64,000 nucleotides of DNA from Ensifer sesbaniae (GTDB lineage: Bacteria; Pseudomonadota; Alphaproteobacteria; Rhizobiales; Rhizobiaceae), in assembly GCF_013283665.1 (NCBI RefSeq), contig NZ_JABEKU010000001.1, forward strand, positions 1,240,001 to 1,304,000. The letters run 5' to 3'. Of the stretch, positions 1 to 8,188 are shown one piece after another. Each line of letters opens with the position of its first letter. Within the stretch, counting starts at the first letter, position 1. The notes below the pieces were generated by a model that searched no databases, was not told the origin of the DNA, and saw only the letters and a list, made by a program, of their open reading frames with translations. The translations under genes and the position numbers were made by a program.

Positions 1-624
1 GCCAAGAAATTCGATGGCAAGACCGCGCTTTACGTCAAGCCGATGTACTGGGCCGAACACGGCGCCGCCGGCGTCGTTGCCATCGATCCGGAATCGACCC
101 GTTTCGCGCTTTGCCTGTTCGAAGCGCCGATGGGCAACGGTCATGGCGGCTCGTCGCTGACGCTCTCGCCCTTCCGCCGACCGACGCTGGAATCGATGCC
201 GACCGACGCCAAGGCCGGCTGCCTCTATCCGAACAATGCGCGAATCCTGACCGAGGCCCGTTCGCGCGGCTTCGACAACGCGCTCGTGCGCGACATGCTG
301 GGCAACATCGCCGAGACCGGCTCTTCCAACGTCTTCCTGGTCAAGGACGGTGTCGTCTTCACGCCGGCCGCCAACCGCACCTTCCTCGCCGGCATCACCC
401 GCTTCCGCGTCATGACGCTGCTGCGTGAAGCCGGTTTCGACGTGGTCGAGGCAACGTTGACCATGGCCGATTTCGAAGCGGCCGACGAGATCTTCACGTC
501 CGGCAACTATTCCAAGGTGCTGCCGGTGACACGCCTCGAAAGCCGCGACCTGCAGGCGGGCCCGATCGCCGCCAAGGCGCGCGATCTCTACATGGATTGG
601 GCGCACGCGGCGCGCGACGTCTGA
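1..624 (+). CDS. ilvE: branched-chain amino acid aminotransferase, C-terminal part
   Basis: The reading frame is open from base 1, so the 5' end lies outside the window; about 207 codons are present. This is a class IV PLP-dependent aminotransferase, which interconverts leucine, isoleucine and valine with their 2-oxo acids in the cytoplasm. The probable PLP lysine is residue 71 of the fragment (bases 211-213, in DAKAGCLYPNNA). It is followed by the family-typical GNIAETGSSNVFLV block, a TFLAGITR segment and the EIFTSGNYSKVLPV C-terminal block. The family usually has 280-360 residues, so roughly the N-terminal third is missing. A D-amino-acid transaminase or aminodeoxychorismate lyase is less likely because of the C-terminal block. 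Confidence 0.87.
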   Translation, partial: AKKFDGKTALYVKPMYWAEHGAAGVVAIDPESTRFALCLFEAPMGNGHGGSSLTLSPFRRPTLESMPTDAKAGCLYPNNARILTEARSRGFDNALVRDMLGNIAETGSSNVFLVKDGVVFTPAANRTFLAGITRFRVMTLLREAGFDVVEATLTMADFEAADEIFTSGNYSKVLPVTRLESRDLQAGPIAAKARDLYMDWAHAARDV

Positions 625-717
625 AACAATCCGAAGGTCCCGGCACCGAGCGCGAGGTCTGCCGCGCTCGGACGGTATACACCCGGAGTGCGTTCCCGGT
701 CGCTTGCTTTCCCGCCA

Positions 718-1233
718 TCAGCGAGAGAGGGAAGCGCGCGACGTGACTGCGGCGCGCTTATGGATCAGATAGGCCTGCACTGAAATACCCGACAGGAAGA
801 TCAGCAGCCAGACGAGCAACGTCGTTTGCACGATCGGCGATTCCGGTCCACTTGCGAGCGGCTGCGAGGCCGGCAGACGTTTCAGCGTTTCGGCGACCGC
901 CGGCACAATCAGCAGGAAGTAAGTGAAGGAGAGGCCGATCGTCGTGAGATACGGTTTGAGGCGGCCGAAGAAGTCGACGCGCGCAGCGGCAAGGCTTCCG
1001 GCGATCACGAGCAGCGTGACGATGCCAAGCGCATGCCCTGCATTGAAGCCGCCGGTGCTCGACAGCCCCGCCGTTGTCAGCACGGCGAGAACGAGAGTGG
1101 CGAGATAAATCTTGCCAGAGCGCGTCGCAGGATCGATCGCGCCATAGCGGGCGAAGCCGTAAAGCCCCGCGATGACGGGCGCCAGGCTGATTGCCGTATG
1201 TATGATGCCGAGGGTGGATAGCGGATTTGCCAT
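718..1233 (-). CDS. five-helix membrane protein under TetR control
   Basis: This is a 171-residue protein of unknown function. Hydrophobic segments lie at about residues 8-28, 42-58, 66-84, 93-115 and 135-155, with a short basic C-terminus, so an inner-membrane protein is expected. I recognise no catalytic motif. It lies downstream of, and in the same direction as, a TetR gene. A palindrome matching the one at the TetR start lies 24 bases before its ATG, so it is probably the repressed target. An AGGAGC-like ribosome binding site precedes the ATG. Confidence 0.75.
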   Translation of the reverse strand: MANPLSTLGIIHTAISLAPVIAGLYGFARYGAIDPATRSGKIYLATLVLAVLTTAGLSSTGGFNAGHALGIVTLLVIAGSLAAARVDFFGRLKPYLTTIGLSFTYFLLIVPAVAETLKRLPASQPLASGPESPIVQTTLLVWLLIFLSGISVQAYLIHKRAAVTSRASLSR

Positions 1234-1256
1234 GATCTTGCTCCTTCCATGTGACC

Positions 1257-1272
1257 GACCGACTAGTTGGTC
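1257..1272. promoter_or_regulatory. TetR operator upstream of the membrane-protein gene
   Basis: The near-perfect palindrome GACCGACTAGTTGGTC has the core ACC(G/A)ACT(A/G)GT(T/C)GGT. The same core recurs at 2047-2060 in front of the adjacent tetR. A site just upstream of the start codon would block transcription. Assignment to this TetR is inferred from the matching pair. Confidence 0.6.
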
Positions 1273-1446
1273 GACTCAATTGCAAAAAAGAGATGCGCTT
1301 GCTTTATGCCGGCGCATCGGGGGCCTTCACGCTGAACCTATACCAGCGACAGGCTACCTGGCGTTACCGTGGGAACAGCCCTCGCGAAGTCTGCGTCGTC
1401 ATTGTTGCGGCTTTGTGACGTCGCAACAACGCGGGCGAAGCCGTCA

Positions 1447-2034
1447 TCACAGTGGCTTGGTGGTCAGAAGCTGATTCATTGCGCGACGGGCGATAGCGGA
1501 AAATACGCTTGGATCGGAGCCGGCGACGCGCGCGGCCAGCATGGCGCCGTGGACCGAGGCAATCAAGGAGTCGGCCGCCACTGCCGATCCATGTTCAGCC
1601 CTAAGCACGCCTTTGGCGACGCCGTCGTCGATCACTGCGCGGAGCCAGCCGGCGAGATCGGCGAAATGGCCACGCACCTGCTGAACGACGATTTCCGGCA
1701 ATGACGGGATCTCGGAGGCGAGCAACGCGCCGATACAGAACGGCATGTCCTGCCGGCGAATGCAGTCCTCCCAAAAGCCGATATAGGCGTCAAGCCGCGC
1801 CGCCGGATCGGCGACAGCCGCCAGCAGCCCTTCGACGTGGCGGCGATTGTTCTTGCGGTAACGCGCAAGCACCGCCGCCGCCAGATCCGCCTTGGTCGCG
1901 AAGTGATGATGGATCGTTGCTTTGCCAACCCCCACTTCGGGCGCAATGTCCGCATAGCTGAATGCGTTGTAGCCCCTCGACACCATCAGGCGTTCCGCGA
2001 CATCCAGGATCTTTTCGTAGGTCTCGCTCACCAT
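1447..2034 (-). CDS. TetR/AcrR family transcriptional repressor
   Basis: A 195-residue regulator. The N-terminal helix-turn-helix covers residues 1-50 (ILDVAERLMVSRGYNAFSYA, then VGVGKATIHHHFATKADL), and the C-terminal ligand and dimer domain is typical of the family. The frame is open 36 bases further upstream, but I place the start at MVSETYEK (2034). The longer version would put the operator at 2047-2060 inside the coding sequence. The paired operators suggest autorepression and control of the membrane-protein gene downstream. The ligand cannot be predicted. Confidence 0.85.
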   Translation of the reverse strand: MVSETYEKILDVAERLMVSRGYNAFSYADIAPEVGVGKATIHHHFATKADLAAAVLARYRKNNRRHVEGLLAAVADPAARLDAYIGFWEDCIRRQDMPFCIGALLASEIPSLPEIVVQQVRGHFADLAGWLRAVIDDGVAKGVLRAEHGSAVAADSLIASVHGAMLAARVAGSDPSVFSAIARRAMNQLLTTKPL

Positions 2035-2046
2035 GGCGAAAGCTCT

Positions 2047-2060
2047 ACCAACTGGTCGGT
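2047..2060. promoter_or_regulatory. TetR autoregulatory operator
   Basis: ACCAACTGGTCGGT lies 13 bases upstream of the tetR start codon. It shares its palindromic core with the site at 1257-1272 and is flanked by a further AGCTC...GAGCT symmetry. This is consistent with repressor autoregulation. Confidence 0.6.
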
Positions 2061-2190
2061 TGGAGCTCAAGCGATAAGCGGGGCCCGAGCGTAGGGGCGG
2101 CGCAAGACGTTCGAGCTGGCAAAATCATCCGGCAGGTCGATCGTCAGGCTGCGAAGAGCGTGATGATCGTCGGGTGTCAGCGCCGGTTGC

Positions 2191-2530
2191 TCACTTGGCC
2201 TTTTCCGGTGCCTTGATGATCACTCTATCGGGCGCCAGTTCGCCGCCGATCTCGACCGTCTTCTTCTGCTTGTCGAAGACGCAGATCCGGGTCACAGCCG
2301 TGTCGGAATCCTTTGGGCGTGCCGATCACCAGCGCCAGGCCGAAGCTTTCCGAGCCGAAGGGATCGACGACCGCGCTTGCCTTCTCGAGCGACGAGGCAG
2401 CTGCGAGGCATCTTTCCGAAACCTCGGCCCGGAAAGTCTCCCATGCGTCGCCGGAGGAGGCTGCGGCATTGGACGCGAGCAGCGCCGCGGCTGCGGAAAG
2501 GGCGAGGGCGTGGATCAGGCGCGACGGCAT
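2191..2530 (-). pseudogene. small exported protein interrupted by a +1 frameshift
   Basis: From the ATG at 2530 the frame encodes a signal peptide (PSRLIHALALSAAAALLAS, cleavage near AAASS) and about 55 mature residues, up to VIGTPK. In the read frame the sequence then becomes arginine-rich and unlike a protein. If one G is removed near 2311-2315, the neighbouring frame continues sensibly: DSDTAVTRICVFDKQKKTVE, then IGGELAPDRVIIKAPEKAK and a stop at 2191. The intact product would have about 112 residues. It is either a real null allele or a single-base sequencing error. The family is not recognised. Confidence 0.7.
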
Positions 2531-2748
2531 GGGCAGTCCTTCTGCATGGTTGTGGCGGTTGAAAAGCTGCATGCAAACGGTGGCGCGATTGTGCTCGAAA
2601 GTGTCATGCTTTCAAAATGATGTTGAAAGTATATTCCGTGGGTTGAGGAAAAAATGGCATTGCATCGGTTGCCTCCATGGGGGCTGGTGCCTATGTTCCC
2701 GCTCACAGATTTCCCTCACGAAATCCCATGCCAAGAGGAGATGCCCAC

Positions 2749-3351
2749 ATGGCCTTCGAATTGCCGAACCTTCCCTATGACTACGATGCGCTGGCGCCCT
2801 ACATGTCGCGCGAGACGCTCGAATATCACCATGACAAGCACCACCTTGCCTACGTGACCAACGGCAACAAGCTCGCTGAAGAAGCCGGCCTCTCCGACCT
2901 GTCGCTCGAGGAAATCGTCAAGAAGTCCTACGGCACCAACCAGCCGCTGTTCAACAATGCCGGCCAGCACTACAACCACATCCACTTCTGGAAGTGGATG
3001 AAGAAGGGCGGCGGCGGCACCAGCCTGCCGGCCAAGCTCGAGGCGGCCATCAAGTCCGATCTCGGCGGCTACGACAAGTTCCGCGCCGATTTCATCGCCG
3101 CCGGCACCGGCCAGTTCGGCTCGGGCTGGGCCTGGCTCTCGGTCAAGAACGGCAAGCTTGAAATCTCCAAGACCCCGAACGGCGAAAACCCGCTCGTTCA
3201 CGGTGCTTCGCCGATCCTCGGCGTCGATGTCTGGGAACACTCCTATTACATCGACTACCGCAACGCCCGTCCGAAGTACCTCGAAGCCTTCGTCGACAGC
3301 CTGATCAACTGGGACTACGTGCTCGAAATGTACGAAGCGGCTGCCAAGTAA
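2749..3351 (+). CDS. sodB: superoxide dismutase, iron type
   Basis: This 200-residue enzyme dismutates superoxide to peroxide and oxygen. The metal ligands are His27, His77, Asp160 and His164 (the last two in DVWEHSYY). Gln73, in NNAGQHYNH, takes the position occupied by Gln in Fe-type enzymes, and the C-terminal Gln typical of Mn-type enzymes is absent. Some rhizobial enzymes of this type are reported to accept Mn as well, so metal use in the cell is uncertain. The start is fixed by AAGAGGAG eight bases before the ATG; the frame is open upstream but lacks the family N-terminus (AFELPNLPYDYDAL). A rho-independent terminator follows. Confidence 0.96.
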   Translation: MAFELPNLPYDYDALAPYMSRETLEYHHDKHHLAYVTNGNKLAEEAGLSDLSLEEIVKKSYGTNQPLFNNAGQHYNHIHFWKWMKKGGGGTSLPAKLEAAIKSDLGGYDKFRADFIAAGTGQFGSGWAWLSVKNGKLEISKTPNGENPLVHGASPILGVDVWEHSYYIDYRNARPKYLEAFVDSLINWDYVLEMYEAAAK

Positions 3352-3381
3352 GCCGTCCGTCTTCAATGCATCACGTTTGGG

Positions 3382-3408
3382 CCCGGCGCTTGCGCCGGGT
3401 CTTTTCGT
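3382..3408 (+). terminator. rho-independent terminator after sodB
   Basis: The arms CCCGGCGC (3382-3389) and GCGCCGGG (3392-3399) are followed by TCTTTTCGTTT. It lies 30 bases after the sodB stop, before the convergent WYL regulator. Confidence 0.8.
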
Positions 3409-3435
3409 TTGCGGCGGCCTGCTGCCGCGTGCCGG

Positions 3436-4128
3436 TCAGGCTGCCGGCGGTGTCTGCCAGCCGCTGATCCACAGTTCCCGGAGGCGGTTTCCCTCACCCG
3501 GAAAATAGGCGTCTGCCGCTTCGCAATGTTCGACGCGATCCGCCCGGAAGTTGCGGATCGCCTTCCGCAGCTCACACCAGGCAACGATGTTGGCGGTTTC
3601 GGAATAGTAGATCAGCGCTACCGGCTGGATCGTTCGCTCCGTCGCTCGGCCGAGCTCGTCGCGATAGTTGAGTTCGAGCTTCTGTTCATCGCGGATTGCC
3701 CGGCGCACCAGGGCAAGATCGATGCCGGCGGGCGAGGGGGCAATCGTTCCCCAGGCGTGCAGCGCCTGGGAGCGGAAGGCGAGCCTGAGCGGCTCGGGCA
3801 CTGCAGCGGTGATCTTCTGGTTGACCCTGACGGCCGCCGCCTTCAGTTCCTCGTCGCCGGTCCGCGACAGCAGCGCCAGCGCCACGGCAATCGCTTCCGT
3901 TTCCTCGATCGAAAACATCAGCGGCGGCAGGTCAAAGCCGGGCCTGAGGATATAGCCGATGCCGCGGCCGCCCTCGATCGGCACCCGCATCGCCTGGAGT
4001 GCCGCGATATCCCGGTAGATCGAGCGCACCGTCACCTCCAGCGTCTCGGCCATCGCCGCTCCAGTCACCGGTTTTCGCGCAAGCCTGAGGATTTGGATGA
4101 TCTCGAATAGCCGTGCCGCCTTGCGCAT
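3436..4128 (-). CDS. YafY/DeoR-like regulator with WYL domain
   Basis: A 230-residue regulator. Residues 1-60 form a winged helix (LFEIIQILRLARKPVTGAAM, then VTVRSIYRDIAALQAMRVPI with a GRGIGY wing). The C-terminal half, from about residue 130, has the WYL-domain layout (LNYRDELGRATERTIQPVAL). WYL domains usually sense a small ligand or nucleotide. The gene is divergent from a LysE exporter across 131 bases, so control of that exporter is plausible. The ligand is unknown. Confidence 0.88.
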   Translation of the reverse strand: MRKAARLFEIIQILRLARKPVTGAAMAETLEVTVRSIYRDIAALQAMRVPIEGGRGIGYILRPGFDLPPLMFSIEETEAIAVALALLSRTGDEELKAAAVRVNQKITAAVPEPLRLAFRSQALHAWGTIAPSPAGIDLALVRRAIRDEQKLELNYRDELGRATERTIQPVALIYYSETANIVAWCELRKAIRNFRADRVEHCEAADAYFPGEGNRLRELWISGWQTPPAA

Positions 4129-4259
4129 CGAAAACCGCTCCCGTCATCAACGCTCCTGACAGACCCTTGTCAGTTGCCCGGATTTATACCATCAGCCAAC
4201 GAGTTGAAAAAACAGCAATTCGTCTAGTGATATGAAAAATCGGGCGATGGACAACTGAC

Positions 4260-4892
4260 ATGACATACACGGAAAATCTCTGGCTCTTCTTCACCTTGCT
4301 TTTCGGCATCATCATCGTGCCGGGCATGGATATGGTCTTCGTTCTGGCCAACTCGCTGACGGGTGGGCGGGCCTCAGGCCTGTCGGCGACGGCAGGCATC
4401 ATGGCGGGCGGCGTGCTGCACACGCTCTATGCGGCGCTCGGCGTCAGCGTCATCCTCCACCTCGTGCCAGGGCTCTTCAACGTGCTGCTCGTCACGGGTG
4501 CTGCCTATATCGCCTGGATCGGCTTTTCGCTCGTCAAGAGTTCGATCACCATTGGCGGAATAGAAGGCTCGGGGAGGCTCTCCCGCTGGGCGAGCTTCCG
4601 GCAGGGTGCGCTGACGAGCCTGATGAACCCGAAGGCCTATCTCTTCATGCTGGCGGTCTATCCGCAGTTCCTCAAACCGCAGTTTGGGCCGATCTGGTCG
4701 CAGGCCCTGGTCATGGCCGCAATGATCGCGACGACGCAGCTCGCGATATATGGTGGCCTGGCGCTCGCCGCCGGCCGCGGCCGCGATTTCCTGGTCGGCA
4801 GCCCCGGCGCAACGGTGTGGATCGGTCGCGCCGCTGGTGTCGTGCTCATTCTGGTCGCGGTCTTCACCATCTGGCAGGGCTGGGCGAATTGA
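4260..4892 (+). CDS. LysE/RhtB family amino acid exporter
   Basis: A 210-residue inner-membrane protein with about six hydrophobic helices. It has the family pattern: an N-terminal PGMDMVFVLANSLTGGRASG segment, a GAAYIAWIGF helix, and FRQGALTSLMNPKAYLFMLA in the middle. The family exports amino acids or related metabolites by proton exchange; the substrate cannot be read from sequence. The divergent WYL regulator suggests substrate-induced expression. Confidence 0.9.
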   Translation: MTYTENLWLFFTLLFGIIIVPGMDMVFVLANSLTGGRASGLSATAGIMAGGVLHTLYAALGVSVILHLVPGLFNVLLVTGAAYIAWIGFSLVKSSITIGGIEGSGRLSRWASFRQGALTSLMNPKAYLFMLAVYPQFLKPQFGPIWSQALVMAAMIATTQLAIYGGLALAAGRGRDFLVGSPGATVWIGRAAGVVLILVAVFTIWQGWAN

Positions 4893-5130
4893 CGTTCATC
4901 GTGCCGAACGGCCGAAGTATAAATATGAATTCTGAAGTCATGTTTATTCGATTGATCGGTCGAAAGCCCGGAAAAACAAAGCGGCCAGTCGAAATTCTGT
5001 TGTCGTAACAAGCACATCAAAAAAATGTTACTTCCGCAGAATACGCAAAATGACATCATGCCGCCGCATTGGACATGAAGGCCAGCCAGGCAGATTTGCC
5101 AAACCGATTTGATTTGACCGGGAGATCCTG

Positions 5131-5577
5131 ATGAAAATACGCGCACTCATGTTGGCAGCCGCTCTTGCGGGCTTGGGTGTCACTGCCGTGACGGCAGCCG
5201 ACGAGCCGCAGGTGGTTCGCCAGCAGGCGATGAAGAAGGTGGGTGCAGCAACTGGCGCACTTGCCGGGATCGCCAAGGGTGAAAAGCCCTATGACGCGGA
5301 GGTCGTCAAGGCGTCGCTGACGACGATCAGCGAAACGATGAAGACCTTCCCCTCGCATTTCCCGGCCGGTTCCGAGACGGGTCACGAGACCGAGGCGAGC
5401 CCGAAGATCTGGGAAAACATGGACGACTTCAAGGCCAAGGCCGCCAAGCTCGACACCGATGCTGCGACGGTTCTGGCACAGCTTCCCGCTGACCAGGCGG
5501 CCGTCGGCACGGCTCTCGGCGGCATCGGCAAGGACTGTGGCAGCTGTCATGAGAGCTATCGCCTGAAGAAGGATTGA
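5131..5577 (+). CDS. cytochrome c556-type (class II) cytochrome
   Basis: A 148-residue exported haem protein. The signal peptide covers residues 1-22 (cleavage near VTAA-DEP) and a four-helix body follows. The C-terminal haem site CGSCH has Cys136, Cys139 and His140. Met34 in VVRQQAMKKVG is in the position of the sixth ligand in low-spin c556 proteins; cytochrome c' lacks it. It is probably a periplasmic electron carrier. A diheme cytochrome gene follows after a RIME1 element, so the two may work together. GGGAG lies eight bases before the ATG. Confidence 0.9.
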   Translation: MKIRALMLAAALAGLGVTAVTAADEPQVVRQQAMKKVGAATGALAGIAKGEKPYDAEVVKASLTTISETMKTFPSHFPAGSETGHETEASPKIWENMDDFKAKAAKLDTDAATVLAQLPADQAAVGTALGGIGKDCGSCHESYRLKKD

Positions 5578-5666
5578 TGGGCGGCGACGTCGCATAACGT
5601 TGACAAGGGAGGCACGCGACTTCGAGCCGCGTGCCTCGATCTGTTTTAGGGCCAGTCCGCTTGCGG

Positions 5667-5765
5667 CTGCAGCGCCGCGCGTCTTATGAGACGCGCAAAG
5701 GTCTGTAGGACTTTGATTGGCTGCATGTCTTTAAATCGAGGTCGATTTAAGGAGACGTGCAGTAG
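5667..5765. repeat. RIME1 intergenic palindromic element
   Basis: Two successive palindromes make the element: CTGCAGCGCCGCGCGTCT...AGACGCGCAAAGG, then CTGCATGTCTTTAAATCGAG with GTCGATTTAAGGAGACGTGC. This matches the Rhizobium-specific intergenic mosaic element as I recall it, and copies recur at 11486-11591 and 49603-49706. It ends nine bases before the diheme cytochrome start, so it lies in that gene's leader. Confidence 0.85.
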
Positions 5766-5774
5766 GCACGAGGG

Positions 5775-6695
5775 GTGACAATGGGGCGTCGCACGAGAAA
5801 GCTGATTTCGGGTCTTGTGGTGCTGGGCGTTGTCGGCGGGGCAGCCCTCTGGTGGCTGACGAAGCCGGCGCCGCGGAGTGCCTCTCATTGGGAGGGGCTC
5901 GGCGAGCCTGATCTCGCCAATGGCGAACAGGTCTTCTGGGCCGGCGGCTGCGTGAGCTGTCATGCCAAGCCAGGCGCCGAAGGTGATGCCCGTCTCGTTC
6001 TCTCCGGCGGCGCGCCGCTGAAGAGCCCGTTCGGAACCTTCCATGCACCGAACATCTCGCCTGATGAGACCGCCGGGATCGGTGGGTGGACACTTGCCGA
6101 ATTCGGCAACGCCATGACCCGCGGGGTGGGGCGTAACGGCGAGCACCTCTATCCCTCGTTCCCCTACGGCTCCTATGCGCGCATGACGGCGAAGGACGTC
6201 AACGACCTCTGGGGCTTCATGAAAACCCTGCCGAAGAGCGCCGAGGTGGCGCCGCCGCACGACCTGCCGTTCCCCTACAACATGCGGATGGCGCTCGGTG
6301 GCTGGAAGCTGCTGTTCCTCACCGACAAGCCGCGCGTCCGCGTCGACGGCAGCGATCCGAAGCTCACGCGCGGCCAATATCTCGTCGAGGGGCCGGGCCA
6401 TTGCGGTGAATGTCATACGCCCCGAAATGCGCTTGGCGGCTTCGAGCCTGACCAGTGGCTTGCAGGTGCGCCGAACCCGGAAGGTAAGGGCCGCATCCCC
6501 AACATCACGCCCGGCTCCAAGAGCATCGGTAGCTGGAGCGCCTCGGACATCGCCTCCTATCTGGAAACCGGTTTCACCCCGGAATTCGATTCCGTCGGCG
6601 GCTCGATGGTTGAGGTGCAGAAGAACATGGCGAAGCTGACGCCGGCCGAGCGGGAGGCGATTGCAGCCTATCTCAAGGCGGTTCCGGCGCTCTGA
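5775..6695 (+). CDS. membrane-anchored diheme cytochrome c
   Basis: A 306-residue protein with an N-terminal anchor or signal (residues 9-27, followed by WWLTKPAP). Haem-binding motifs are CVSCH (Cys57, Cys60, His61) and CGECH (Cys208, Cys211, His212). The two-domain layout, with HAPNISPDETAGIGGWTLAEF and PNITPGSKSIGSWSASDI, is that of the small subunit of periplasmic alcohol or sugar dehydrogenases. It probably passes electrons from a periplasmic dehydrogenase to the respiratory chain. The partner is not in this neighbourhood; glucose dehydrogenase at 9-11 kb reduces quinone directly. Confidence 0.9.
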   Translation: MTMGRRTRKLISGLVVLGVVGGAALWWLTKPAPRSASHWEGLGEPDLANGEQVFWAGGCVSCHAKPGAEGDARLVLSGGAPLKSPFGTFHAPNISPDETAGIGGWTLAEFGNAMTRGVGRNGEHLYPSFPYGSYARMTAKDVNDLWGFMKTLPKSAEVAPPHDLPFPYNMRMALGGWKLLFLTDKPRVRVDGSDPKLTRGQYLVEGPGHCGECHTPRNALGGFEPDQWLAGAPNPEGKGRIPNITPGSKSIGSWSASDIASYLETGFTPEFDSVGGSMVEVQKNMAKLTPAEREAIAAYLKAVPAL

Positions 6696-6697
6696 CG

Positions 6698-6743
6698 CTA
6701 CAGCACCGCGCGTCTTGTCAGACACGCAAAGGTCGCTGTAGCA
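6698..6743. repeat. half RIME1 element
   Basis: CTACAGCACCGCGCGTCTTG and GTCAGACACGCAAAGGTCGC reproduce only the first palindrome of RIME1. The second palindrome is missing. It starts two bases after the cytochrome stop codon and may act as a transcript-end hairpin between convergent genes. Confidence 0.7.
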
Positions 6744-6937
6744 GGGCGCACTCAACTCCTTCTGCATGCTTCGCTTGATCGTCACCGATGGACGGGCAGA
6801 ACATGCAGGAATTCAAGGTGCTGCGGCGATTTTTGTGCGTGGAGAGGGCGTGCGTTGCTGGGGAGAATGGGAAGGTGACTGAAACCGTGCCCTACGACCA
6901 GTCCAGCCGCTCCGACCTGCGCCCCAGGTGGCGGTTC

Positions 6938-7525
6938 TCAGCCGACGCTGGCGCTTCCGTTCATCCGATGCTCGTGTCCGTAGAGTGCCAGAAAGCCGTC
7001 GAGCTCGGGTGAGCCAAGGCCGAGGCCGCGCAGGATCTCCGCGGCAAAGCTGATCGGCGCGGTTCCTGCGGCGGTGACGACATGGCCGCTGCGTAGCGCC
7101 CGCGGCTGATCGCGATAATGCGGCCTGCCGTGATAGCGGGGCAGCGCCGCAAGGCTTTCGGCGCTGTTGCCGGTGTGATCGATGCCGTTGAGAAGACCGC
7201 TTGCGGCGAGCGCGTTGACGCCGCCGCATATGGCCGCGACCACGCGCTTGTCGCGATCGAAAGCGCGGATCGTTGCTGAGAGATCAGGAGCCTCATTGGT
7301 CTCCCAGATCGACCCGCCGCAAATGACCAGCCCGTCAAAACCCGCAGGATCGAGCGAGTCGATCGACAGATGTGCCGAGACGTCGAGGCCACCCATCGAC
7401 GTCACGCGGGCACCGTCGGCGGTGGCAACGTCGATGTCTACGCCGAGATGGGTGCGCGCCGCCGCCATCAACAGCGCACATTCCCAATCGGCGAAGCCTT
7501 CACAGAGCACGATTGCAAGGCGCAT
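6938..7525 (-). CDS. DJ-1/PfpI family protein (glutamine amidotransferase-like)
   Basis: A 195-residue protein. The nucleophile-elbow Cys100 lies in AAICGGVNALA and the conserved acidic residue Glu15 in GFADWE. Members act as glyoxalases, chaperones or isonitrile hydratases; which applies here is unknown. I use the ATG at 7525 because GAGGATGG precedes it; an ATG at 7543 would overlap the upstream gene by eight bases. The gene starts 10 bases after the acetyltransferase, so both should respond to the attenuator at 8078-8217. Confidence 0.85.
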   Translation of the reverse strand: MRLAIVLCEGFADWECALLMAAARTHLGVDIDVATADGARVTSMGGLDVSAHLSIDSLDPAGFDGLVICGGSIWETNEAPDLSATIRAFDRDKRVVAAICGGVNALAASGLLNGIDHTGNSAESLAALPRYHGRPHYRDQPRALRSGHVVTAAGTAPISFAAEILRGLGLGSPELDGFLALYGHEHRMNGSASVG

Positions 7526-7535
7526 CGTTCCATCC

Positions 7536-8039
7536 TCATCCAAGCTTCTGCATATAGCGCATGCCGGTCACCGGACGAGGCACGAAGCGTTCGGATTCGT
7601 AGAAATGATGCGCCTGGAAATTGCCGGTGGCGGCGCTGACCGAAAGGAAGTCGCAACCGGCCATCTTCGCCTGCTCGCGCGCCTTGGCAACGAGGTGACG
7701 GCCGATGCCGGTGCCGCGGCTTTCAGGACGAACGAAGAGATGGTGCAGTTCCATGCCGCGTGCGCCCTCGGCAGCCCGGTAGATCGGCACCAGGATCGCG
7801 TAGCCGATCAGCCGGTTGCCGGCCTCGGCAACGAGTGCGGTGATCCAGGGCGTGCGGCCGAAGAGGTCGCGCTCGAGCTGTTCCGGCGTGATCGGCGCGG
7901 CGTCGCCATGGTGGGCGGCCAGCTCGGCGATCATCTCGCGCAGTTCCGGCAGGTCGCGCTGCTTGGCGCAGCGGATCGTGACCATCGGCGGCCGCGTCGA
8001 CGGGACAGGATGAAGTGTGGGGATGGCGGTCTGTAGCAT
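7536..8039 (-). CDS. GNAT family N-acetyltransferase behind an attenuator
   Basis: A 167-residue acetyltransferase. The acetyl-CoA loop is RPESRGTGIGRHLV at about residues 103-116, followed by NFQAHHFYESERFVP, typical of GNAT motif B. The start at 8039 has GAGGAG eight bases upstream; a second ATG at residue 19 has no ribosome binding site. The substrate is unknown. The leader encodes an aromatic-rich peptide ahead of a terminator, which suggests induction when charged aromatic tRNA is scarce and perhaps a role in aromatic amino acid metabolism. The DJ-1-like gene follows in the same transcript. Confidence 0.87.
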   Translation of the reverse strand: MLQTAIPTLHPVPSTRPPMVTIRCAKQRDLPELREMIAELAAHHGDAAPITPEQLERDLFGRTPWITALVAEAGNRLIGYAILVPIYRAAEGARGMELHHLFVRPESRGTGIGRHLVAKAREQAKMAGCDFLSVSAATGNFQAHHFYESERFVPRPVTGMRYMQKLG

Positions 8040-8077
8040 GTCTCGGCTCCTCGGGTTCTCTCGCCATCAGGAGCCGG

Positions 8078-8103
8078 AAAAACAAAAGCCGCCTGATGGC
8101 GGC
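8078..8103 (-). terminator. attenuator terminator before the acetyltransferase
   Basis: On the minus strand GCCGCC-ATCA-GGCGGC is followed by TTTTGTTTTT, a canonical intrinsic terminator placed before the gene rather than after it. Its 5' arm overlaps bases 8099-8105, which are exactly complementary over seven bases to 8123-8129. That gives a mutually exclusive antiterminator. Confidence 0.8.
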
Positions 8104-8131
8104 CTTGTTGAATGTGATCAGCAGGCCGCTC

Positions 8132-8182
8132 CTATCGGAACAGCCAAAAATACACGCGGCAAATGGGTGCGTTCTTGATCAT
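8132..8182 (-). CDS. aromatic leader peptide, 16 residues
   Basis: The open frame reads MIKNAPICRVYFWLFR and a TAG stop. Four of the last six residues are aromatic (Tyr, Phe, Trp, Phe). The promoter at 8189-8217 places the transcription start about on the A of this ATG, so the mRNA would be leaderless, as described for the rhizobial trp leader. The stop lies three bases before the antiterminator strand (8123-8129). A ribosome that finishes the peptide would block it and allow termination; one stalled at the aromatic codons would not. Confidence 0.72.
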   Translation of the reverse strand: MIKNAPICRVYFWLFR

Positions 8183-8188
8183 GGGCGC

